Of a DNA stretch of 64,000 nt, positions 52,218-59,492 are shown piece by piece. The position numbers and the translations under genes were made by a program. Under the pieces are notes generated by a model. The model had not been told where the DNA came from and made no database searches. It saw nothing but the letters and a program-made list of their open reading frames with translations. Position 1 is the first letter of the stretch. Every line of letters starts with the position of its first letter. This DNA is from DAHVFK01 sp963755395 (GTDB lineage: Bacteria; Pseudomonadota; Gammaproteobacteria; Burkholderiales; SG8-39): NCBI GenBank assembly GCA_963755395.1, contig CAVWJJ010000002.1, positions 558,001 through 622,000 of the forward strand. The letters are read 5' to 3'.

Positions 52218-55086
52218 ATGCAGATTGCTCAGGAGAACGCGACGACTGACATGGCAGTGAGCGTAAACGTTCCTGAGCCCAGTACTTCTCCCGCAGTGCA
52301 TTCCGAGTACAAGGTGATTCGCCGCAACGGCGCCGTGGTCGGCTTCGAGCCGAGCAAGATCGCGGTTGCGATGACCAAGGCTTTCCTGGCGGTCAACGGC
52401 AGCCAGGGGGCCGCGTCGGCACGGATTCGCGAACTCGTCGCTGGACTGACCGGCGGCGTGGTGGCGGCCCTGATGCGGCGCCAGCCCCAGGGCGGCACCT
52501 TCCATATCGAAGACATCCAGGACCAGGTCGAACTTGCCCTGATGCGTTCGGGCGAGCACGAAGTGGCGCGCGCCTACGTGCTCTACCGGGAAGGGCGCGC
52601 CAAGGCCCGCTTCCAGGAGAAGGCGGCGCGCGATGCTCAGCATGGCGGCGGCACGGTGCTGCACGTGATCGAACGCGGCGCAACGCCGCCTGCTCGACCG
52701 GGCGGCGCTCGAGCGCCTCGTTACGGCTGCCTGCGCCGGGCTGAGGGCTCGGCGGCGCCCGACGCGATCCTCGAGGCGACCCTGCGGGATCTGTACGACG
52801 GCGTGCCGATGGAGGAGGTGCGCAAGTCGGCGATCCTGGCCGCGCGCGCGCTGATCGAGAAGGACCCGGCGTACAGCTACGTCACCGCGCGGCTGCTGCT
52901 CAACACCATCCGCCGCGAAGTGCTCGGCGAAGAGGTAAGCCAGGCCGACATGGGCGCCCGCTACGCGGAGTATTTCCCGCAGTTCATCAAGCGCGGCATC
53001 GCCGCCGAGCTGCTCGACCGAGAGCTCGGCCAAGTTCGACCTGGACCGCTTGGGCAAGGCGCTTTCGGCGCGAGCGCGATCTGCAGTTCGGCTACCTCGG
53101 CCTGCAAACGCTGTACGACCGCTATTTCCTGCACATTCAGGGCCGTCGCATCGAGCTGCCGCAGGCGTTCTTCATGCGCGTCGCGATGGGGCTGGCGCTG
53201 AACGAGATCGACCGCGAGGCGCGCGCGATCGAGTTCTACAACGTGCTGTCGACCTTCGATTTCATGAGCTCGACGCCGACTCTGTTCAACTCCGGCACGC
53301 AGCGTTCCCAGCTGTCGTCCTGCTACCTGACGACCGTCTCGGACGACCTCGACGGCATCTACGACGCGATCAAGGAAAACGCCCTGCTGGCGAAGTTCGC
53401 CGGCGGGCTGGGCAACGACTGGACGCCCGTGCGCGCGCTCGGCTCGCACATCAAGGGCACCAACGGCAAGTCCCAGGGCGTGGTGCCGTTCCTGAAGGTG
53501 GTGAACGACACCGCGGTCGCCGTCAACCAGGGCGGCAAGCGCAAGGGCGCGGTTTGCGCCTACCTGGAAACCTGGCACCTGGACATCGAGGAGTTCCTCG
53601 AACTGCGCAAGAACACCGGCGACGACCGCCGCCGCACGCACGACATGAACACGGCCAACTGGATTCCCGACCTGTTCATGAAGCGCGTGATCGAAGAGCG
53701 GCGAGTGGACCCTGTTCTCGCCCGTCCGACGTGCCCCGACCTGCACGACAAGCTTCGGCAGGGCGTTCGAGGAGGCCTATACTGCGCTACGAGGACAGGG
53801 CCGCACAGCGGCGAGCTCAAGCTGTTCAAGAAAATCCCCGCGCTGCAGCTGTGGCGCAAGATGCTGTCGCATGCTGTTCGAGACCGGCCATCCCTGGATC
53901 ACGTTCAAGGACCCGTGCAACATGCGCATCGCCGCAGCAGCACGTCGGCGTCGTGCACAGCTCCAATCTGTGCACCGAGATCACGCTGAACACCTCGGGC
54001 GACGAGATCGCGGTCTGCAACCTGGGCTCGGTCAACCTGGTCGAGCACCTGGGCGAGCAAGGGCTGGACTTCGACGCAAGCTGCAGCGCACCATTCGCAC
54101 CGCAATGCGCATGCTCGACAACGTGATCGACATCAATTACTACGCGGTGGACAAGGCGCGCAACTCGAACCTGCGCCACCGTCCGGTCGGCCTGGGCATC
54201 ATGGGCTTCCAGGATTGCCTGCACCGGCTGCGCATTGCCGTACGCGTCGCCCGAGGCGGTCGAGTTCGCCGACCGCTCGATGGAGGCGGTGTCCTACTAC
54301 GCCTATCTTGGCCTCGACCGAGCTGGCGGAGGAGCGGGGCCGCTACTGCCTCGTTCGAGGGCTCGCTGTGGGACAGCGGCATCCTGCCGCAGGACACGCT
54401 CGACATGCTGGCTGCGGAGCGCGGCGGCTACGTCGAGGTCGACCGCTCGGCCACCCTAGACTGGGATGCGCTGCAGGGCGCGCATCAAGCAGCACGGCAT
54501 GCGCAATTCGAACTGCCTCGCGATCGCGCCGACCGCGACCATTGCCAATATCGTCGGGGTTTCGGCCTCGATCGAGCCCACGTACCAGAACCTGTACGTG
54601 AAATCCAACCTGTCGGGCGAGTTCACGGTGGTCAACGAGTACCTGGTGTCCGACCTGAAGAGTGCCGGCCTGTGGGACGAAGTGATGATCGCCGACCTCA
54701 AGTACTTCGACGGCAACCTGGCGCGCATCGACCGGCTTCCCGCCGATCTGCGCAGGCTGTACGCCACCGCTTTCGAGATCGGAGCCGAAATGGCTGGTCG
54801 AGGCGGCGCGCGGCGGCAGAAGTGGATCGACCAGTCGCAGTCGCTGAACATCTACATGGCGGGCGCTTCGGGGCGAAGCTGGACGAGACCTACAAGCTGG
54901 CCTGGATCCGGGGCTTGAAGACCACCTACTACCTGCGGGCGATGGGGGCCACCCATGCCGAGAAGTCGACCGTCAACTCGGGCCAGCTGAACGCGGTTTC
55001 GACCGACGGCGTGACGGCGGCAGGCGGGACAAACTGAGCCGGCGTTCTGCTCGATCGACAATCCGGAGTGCGAGGCGTGCCAGTAA
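52218..55086 (+). CDS. nrdA: Class Ia ribonucleotide reductase alpha subunit, many indels
   Basis: Catalytic subunit reducing ribonucleoside diphosphates. N-terminal ATP-cone EYKVIRRNGAVVGFEPSKIAVAMTKAFLAV; core MSSTPTLFNSGTQRSQLSSCYLTT (active-site Cys), HVGVVHSSNLCTEITLNTSGDEIAVCNLGSVNL (active-site Cys and Asn/Glu), MRNSNCLAIAPTATIANIVGVSASIEPTYQNLY. The apparent stop at 55035-55037 is produced by an extra A; in the right frame the protein continues EPAFCSIDNPECEAC to a stop at 55084-55086, giving the essential C-terminal redox cysteine pair. About fifteen indels between 52.65 and 55.04 kb. Confidence 0.9.
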
Positions 55087-55111
55087 GAAGTAGGAATGAG
55101 GAGAGGACGCC

Positions 55112-56262
55112 ATGCTGAGCTTTGAGGACGAAGGAAAATTGAACTCGATTCCGGGGCTTTCCCTCCAGGCCAAGAAAGGGTTCGTGCCCGCGTCAGGCGG
55201 CGTGCCCGAGGCGGACGCCCGGTTCGCGGCCGGCAACGAGTTCCGCCGCATTTCGGTCGAGGACAAGTCGATCATCAATTCCAAGGCGGACGTGAACCAG
55301 CTCGTTCCGTTCAAGTACAAATGGGCCTGGGAGAAGTACATCGCCGCCTGCGCCAATCACTGGATGCCGCAGGAGGTCAACATGAGCCGCGACATCGCGC
55401 TCTGGAAGGACCCCGAGCGGCCTGACCGAGGACGAGCGGCGCCTCGTCAAGCGCAATCTGGGCTTTTTCGTCACCGCCGACTCGCTCGCCGCGAACAACA
55501 TCGTGCTCGGAACCTACCGCCACATCACCGCGCCGGAGTGCCGGCAATACCTGCTGCGCCAGGCATTCGAGGAAGCCATCCACACCCACGCCTACCAGTA
55601 CATCGTCGAGTCGCTCGGCCTGGAGGAGGGCGAGGTCTTCAATGCCTATCACGAGATTCCGTCGATCCGCGAAAAGGACGAGTTCCTGATCCCGTTCATC
55701 GACATCGCTGACCGACCCGGGCTTCAAGACCGGCACGCCGGAAAACGATCAGAGGCTGCTCAAGAGCCTGATCGTGTTTGCCTGCCTGATGGAGGGGCTG
55801 TTCTTCTACGTCGGCTTCACGCAGATCCTGTCGCTCGGCCGCCAGAACAAGATGACCGGCGCGGCCGAGCAGTATCAGTACATCCTGCGCGACGAGTCGA
55901 TGCACTGCAATTTCGGCATCGACATGGTCAATCAGATCAAGCTAGAAAACCCGCATCTGTGGACGCCACAGTTCCGCGAGGAGCTGCACCAGCTGTTCCG
56001 CAAGGCCGTGGATCTCGAGTACCGCTACGCCGAGGACACCATGCCGCGCGGCGTGCTCGGATTGAACGCCCCGATGTTCAAGGAATACCTGCGCTTCATC
56101 TGCAACCGGCGCTGCCAGCAGATCGGGCTCGACACGCTTTACCCCGGCGCGAGCAATCCTTTCCCCTGGATGAGCGAAATGATCGACTTGAAGAAGGAGC
56201 GAAATTTCTTCGAGACCAGGGTGATCGAGTATCAGACTGGTGGGGCACTGAGCTGGGACTGA
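55112..56262 (+). CDS. nrdB: Class Ia ribonucleotide reductase beta subunit, two indels
   Basis: Diiron-tyrosyl radical subunit, about 383 aa. VNQLVPFKYKWAWEKYIAACANHWMPQEVNMSRDIALWK, LGFFVTADSLAANNIVLGTYRHITAPECRQYLLRQAFEEAIHTHAYQYIVESL (metal ligands E, ExxH) and GRQNKMTGAAEQYQYILRDESMHCNFG (second ExxH, radical-tyrosine region). Frame changes near 55423 and 55712. Follows nrdA after 25 bases with a clear ribosome site. Confidence 0.92.
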
Positions 56263-56312
56263 TCCCGGCTCTTTTCTTATCGCGCACCGGATCGCCACAG
56301 GAGATGAGCAAG

Positions 56313-56561
56313 ATGCACCGAGTGACCGACTGCAAGGCCGAAGAAGACTACAGGCTTTGGCTACGCTTCGAGGACGGCTTGGAAGGCAGCGTGTTTCTCG
56401 GCAACCTGCTTGAAATCGGCGCCTTCAGGCTCTGGCGCGACGTGCGCGAGTTCGAAAAGGTGAGCGTAGACCCGGAATCAGCGACGGTGACGTGGGAAGG
56501 CGGTATCCGGCTCGACCCGGACATCCTCTATCACGACCTCGCCGCCAGGATCGAGCGATGA
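56313..56561 (+). CDS. DUF2442 domain-containing small protein
   Basis: 82 aa: MHRVTDCKAEEDYRLWLRFEDGLEGSVFLGNLLEIGAFRLWRDVREFEKVSVDPESATVTWEGGIRLDPDILY, the DUF2442 pattern. Starts at the second of two nearby ATGs because AGGAG (56299-56303) is nine bases upstream of it and directly abuts the first. DUF2442 proteins are often partners of DUF4160 in toxin-antitoxin-like pairs; no such partner is here. Confidence 0.8.
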   Translation: MHRVTDCKAEEDYRLWLRFEDGLEGSVFLGNLLEIGAFRLWRDVREFEKVSVDPESATVTWEGGIRLDPDILYHDLAARIER

Positions 56562-56588
56562 GGTGCAGGGACCAAGAATTCAGTCCGT

Positions 56589-56646
56589 CCGGGGAAATGG
56601 TTTCCCCGGCGGTTGAATAGTCCGGGCCAGCATGGCCGGGCTTCCT
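56589..56646 (+). terminator. Two tandem hairpins after the nrd-DUF2442 unit
   Basis: A perfect nine-base stem CCGGGGAAA/TTTCCCCGG with loop TGG (56589-56609) is followed by a CCGG(G)CCA/TGGCCGG hairpin (56622-56639) and CTTCCTTTGT. Probably the transcription end before the histone-like gene, although the T tract is interrupted. Confidence 0.55.
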
Positions 56647-56672
56647 TTGTAACTACTATCAAGGAGATAGTT

Positions 56673-57011
56673 ATGGCAACGAAGAAAAAAGCGAAAAAAG
56701 CGAAGAAGCCCGCTAAGAAAAAGAAGGCTGCGAAAAAGAAGAAGAAGAAAGCGTCTAAGAAACCTGCCAAGAAGAAGAAGGCAGCGGGTAAGAAGAAAGC
56801 CAAAAAAAAGAAGAAGGCAGCTAAGAAAAAGCCTAAAAAAGCTGCCAAGAAGAAGAAAGCGGCGAAGAAACCCGCGAAATCTAAGGCCAAGCCTGCGGCC
56901 AACATGACGTCGGTCGAAGTATCGCCGCCGTCAACCGCTGCGACCCCCGGCGCGAGAACCGCGCTGAATCCAGCAGCCGCATGGCCGTTTCCAACCGGCT
57001 CTCGGCCGTAA
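56673..57011 (+). CDS. Histone H1-like lysine-rich DNA-binding protein
   Basis: 112 aa. Residues 1-75 are almost only Lys, Ala, Pro in AKKK/KKPAKK-type repeats, like the eukaryotic H1 tail and bacterial HctB/BpH1 proteins; the last 35 residues are Ala/Pro/Ser/Thr-rich and uncharged. Binds DNA nonspecifically and may modulate chromatin. Strong ribosome site AAGGAG seven to eight bases before the ATG. The lysine codons (AAG/AAA) make this an AT-rich island. Confidence 0.88.
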   Translation: MATKKKAKKAKKPAKKKKAAKKKKKKASKKPAKKKKAAGKKKAKKKKKAAKKKPKKAAKKKKAAKKPAKSKAKPAANMTSVEVSPPSTAATPGARTALNPAAAWPFPTGSRP

Positions 57012-57033
57012 CCGGGAACCGATTGGCGACGTG

Positions 57034-57055
57034 GTGAGGGGCGAGAGCCCTTCAC
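57034..57055 (+). ncRNA. Strong hairpin with GAGA tetraloop (candidate structured RNA, part 1)
   Basis: GTGAGGGGC pairs with GCCCTTCAC over nine bases (one G-U) and the loop is GAGA, a GNRA tetraloop. It lies 23 bases downstream of the histone-like stop. No T tract follows, so it is not a simple terminator. Confidence 0.45.
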
Positions 57056-57064
57056 CTGGCCCTT

Positions 57065-57131
57065 GAAGCTGAGCGGACCGCCTTGGTCGTTTGGCCATGA
57101 CGGAAAGACTAAGGTCGGTCCGCGAAGCTTC
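57065..57131 (+). ncRNA. Long stem-loop with GA/GA internal loop (candidate structured RNA, part 2)
   Basis: Outer helix GAAGCT (57065-57070) with AGCTTC (57126-57131); internal loop GA (57071-57072) opposite GA (57124-57125); inner helix GCGGACCGCCTT (57073-57084) with AAGG, a bulged T, and CGGTCCGC (57111-57123). The apical 26 bases could form a further small helix (GTC/GAC). Eighteen base pairs with a tandem GA internal loop are unlikely by chance and suggest a functional RNA or a mRNA 3' structure. No known family recognised. Confidence 0.45.
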
Positions 57132-57277
57132 CCTTGAACCCGGCCGAGAGATCGGCTGGGCTCAACCTCGCAACGCTATTTTACCGGCGCGGCGATCCCG
57201 TCGACAAAGAAAAAGCAGTTCCGGAACAGACGGTTCGCACGGAGTCCTGAAGGGATTCCCTGGTCAAGGCGAAGTTG

Positions 57278-57307
57278 TTGACTCCACACAGATTTTTACG
57301 TTACTAT
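57278..57307 (+). promoter_or_regulatory. Sigma70-like promoter upstream of the transglycosylase gene
   Basis: TTGACT (57278-57283), 18-base AT-rich spacer, TACTAT (57302-57307). Predicted transcript starts near 57314, 170 bases before the next ORF, leaving a long leader. Confidence 0.6.
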
Positions 57308-57314
57308 CAGTTTC

Positions 57315-57380
57315 GCTGCACTGCAGCAAGAGCCGCTGGAAGTATGCTTCCACCCGTAGGCTAAGCCGGGTCTACCCCGG
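57315..57380 (+). other. Hairpin-rich long 5' leader or small RNA
   Basis: Three consecutive stem-loops: GCTGC-ACT-GCAGC (57315-57327), TGGAAG-TATG-CTTCCA (57337-57352) and CCGGG-TCTAC-CCCGG (57366-57380), directly after the predicted start site. The remaining 100 bases to the ORF contain no ORF I trust. No riboswitch class recognised. Confidence 0.45.
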
Positions 57381-57483
57381 AGGCTGAATGTGCTTCCCGT
57401 GAACTAATGCCTTCCTATAAGGCGCGATTACGGTAGCGGGCGGCGGGGTCCGGCAGGCGGCACGATGAGCAAGGAGGTGCAGG

Positions 57484-58197
57484 ATGGAACTAGCAAGCAA
57501 TATGGTGGGGGGCGGCGTAGTCATGCGCGTTCCCGGAATATCGAGCGTAGTCCGGCTGCTTTCCCTCGCGCGGGGGGTATTCGCACTGATCGGCCTGAGC
57601 GCGGTGCTGGTGGTGGCAGTGCCGGCGTCGCGCGACGTGCTGATGCGGCAGGCCGACGCGATCGCACGCGCCAATCAGTCGGTTGCCGAGAGCGCAACCC
57701 TGGCGGCCGGTACGATTCAGGTCCCCGCGCCGGTGCACTCGATGCAGGAGCAAGAAGCGGTCACCGCGTTCATCGCCAGGCGCTACCGTGTCGCAGATGA
57801 GGCCGTGGCGGGCTTCGTTTCGGCGGCGTATCGGGCCGGGCGCCAGTTCGCGGTTGACCCGTTGCTGATCCTCGCAGTGATGGCGGTCGAGTCGCGCTAC
57901 AACCCGGTGGCCGAAAGCGTAGTAGGCGCCAAAGGGCTGATGCAGGTGCTGCCCAGGTTCCACCTGGACAAGCTGGAGGCGCACGGGGGCGAAGAGGCTT
58001 TGCTGGATCCGGACGTCAATATCGAGGTAGGGACCCAGATCCTGCGCGAGTACCTGCGCCGCTTCGGCGAGACCGTGACCGCGCTACAGCAGTACGCCGG
58101 CGCCATGGATGAGCCGAACACCGATTACGCCAATAAGGTGCTCATGGAGCGATCGCGCCTGCAGGCCGCGCTGCGCCGCCTGCACCGCAAGTCCTAG
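57484..58197 (+). CDS. Lytic transglycosylase (SLT domain), membrane anchored
   Basis: 237 aa. A hydrophobic helix (about 27-48) anchors it, then the SLT domain: FAVDPLLILAVMAVESRYNPVAESVVGAKGLMQVLPRFH with the catalytic Glu in VES and the GLMQV motif, and a C-terminal QYAGAMDEPNTDYANKVL. Cuts peptidoglycan at the inner face of the wall. Excellent ribosome site AAGGAGG about 8 bases before the ATG. Confidence 0.9.
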   Translation: MELASNMVGGGVVMRVPGISSVVRLLSLARGVFALIGLSAVLVVAVPASRDVLMRQADAIARANQSVAESATLAAGTIQVPAPVHSMQEQEAVTAFIARRYRVADEAVAGFVSAAYRAGRQFAVDPLLILAVMAVESRYNPVAESVVGAKGLMQVLPRFHLDKLEAHGGEEALLDPDVNIEVGTQILREYLRRFGETVTALQQYAGAMDEPNTDYANKVLMERSRLQAALRRLHRKS

Positions 58198-58219
58198 GCA
58201 CGCGCCGCGGGAGCGGTGA

Positions 58220-59335
58220 TCAGGCGCTGGCGCAGAAGCGCGCGATTCGCTGCGCGCCTTCGCGCAGGTCCTGCATGCTGCGGGTATAGGCAAAGCGCAG
58301 GAAATGCCGGGTCTGGTTGAGCCCGAAGTCGACCCCGGGAGTGGCGGCAACCCCGCCGCGCTCGAGCAGACCGAGCGCGAAGCGCTTGGCGTCCCGGTCG
58401 AGGGCCGAGCAGTCCGCGTAGACGTAGAAAGCGCCGTTGGGCGTGCAGGGCACCGCAAGCCCGGCGCGCCGCAGCTCGGGCACGATGAAATCGCGCCGCC
58501 GCTCGAATTCCCTGCGCCGTCCTTCCAGGATCTTAAGTGCCGTCGGCTCGAACGCCGCCAGGGCGGCGTATTGCGCGGCAGCCGACGCGCAGATGAAAAG
58601 ATGCTGCGCGATGTTCTCGAATGCGCGCGTGTCCGGTTGCGGAAGCACCGCCCAGCCCAGCCGCCAGCCGGTCATGCAGAAGTACTTCGAGAAGCTGTTC
58701 ACCAGGACGACCTCGCCCGGCAGATCGAGCGCCGTTGACGGCGCCTCGCCGTAGACCAGCCCCTGGTAGATCTCGTCGACGATGAGTATGCCGTCGCGCT
58801 CGGCGACGAACTGCGCGATGCGGCGCAACTCGTCGCGCGCGAGCAAGGTACCGCTCGGATTGGACGGCGAGCCGACCAGCAGCGCGCGGGTCTTCGCGCC
58901 CCATGCGCGTCGCACCGAGTCGAACGTCGGCTGGAACGCGGACTCGGCCCCGACTTCGATTGCCCTGGGCACGCCCTCGAAGGCGCGCACGAACTGCCGG
59001 TAGCCCGGATAGCCGGGGTCCGGAACGAGGACCTCGTCGGCCGGGTCGACGTACAGAGCCAGCACAAGCAGCAGTGCACCGGAGGCGCCGGCGGTGACCG
59101 CGATGCGCGAAGCGGGAACCGTGACGCCGTAGCGGCTCGCGTAGTGCGCGGCGATCGCCTCGCGCAGCGCGGACAGCCCGAGCGCGGGGGTGTACGCGGT
59201 CAATCCCTCGCGCAGGGCGCGCATCCCGGCTTCGACCACCGGCTCGGGCGCGGTGAAATCGGGCTCGCCGATCTCCATGTGAATCACCCGCTGGCCCGCG
59301 TCCTCGAGCGCCCGCGCGCGCGACTGCACCTCCAT
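58220..59335 (-). CDS. Pyridoxal-phosphate aminotransferase, class I/II
   Basis: 371 aa. Family features: MEIGEPDFTAPEPV, YTPALGLSALREAIAAHY, GSPSNPSGTLL, DEIYQGLVYG and the PLP-lysine site LVNSFSKYFCMTGWRLGW. Substrate unknown (aspartate/aromatic/alanine-type). The frame stays open upstream and encodes RRAAEIHPFEV, which relatives also have, but no start codon is present there; the N-terminus may be about 13 residues longer through a non-standard start or a sequence error. Confidence 0.9.
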   Translation of the reverse strand: MEVQSRARALEDAGQRVIHMEIGEPDFTAPEPVVEAGMRALREGLTAYTPALGLSALREAIAAHYASRYGVTVPASRIAVTAGASGALLLVLALYVDPADEVLVPDPGYPGYRQFVRAFEGVPRAIEVGAESAFQPTFDSVRRAWGAKTRALLVGSPSNPSGTLLARDELRRIAQFVAERDGILIVDEIYQGLVYGEAPSTALDLPGEVVLVNSFSKYFCMTGWRLGWAVLPQPDTRAFENIAQHLFICASAAAQYAALAAFEPTALKILEGRRREFERRRDFIVPELRRAGLAVPCTPNGAFYVYADCSALDRDAKRFALGLLERGGVAATPGVDFGLNQTRHFLRFAYTRSMQDLREGAQRIARFCASA

Positions 59336-59463
59336 GACCTCGAACGGGTGGATTTCCGCGGCGCGACGTGAGGTGTGGGTGCGGGGTGGAATAGCGCCAC
59401 AGATTATACGGACAATCGGCTCTCTGCCGCCCCGGCGAGGGAGGAGCCCGACAAGGGGTGCGC

Positions 59464-59469
59464 TATAAT
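59464..59469 (+). promoter_or_regulatory. -10 element of maeB
   Basis: A perfect TATAAT 24 bases before the GTG start, followed by a CT-rich leader and the ribosome site CTGGAGGCG. No good -35 hexamer. Confidence 0.5.
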
Positions 59470-59492
59470 TTCTCTCTCTCCTGGAGGCGAAC

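Noticed and set aside
56313..56561. DUF2442 gene as half of a toxin-antitoxin pair
   Set aside because: No DUF4160 partner gene is adjacent on either side.
57034..57380. 6S RNA, tmRNA, RNase P or known riboswitch
   Set aside because: No tRNA-like ends, no GAGGAAAGUC core and no known aptamer motif could be seen; left as an unassigned structure.
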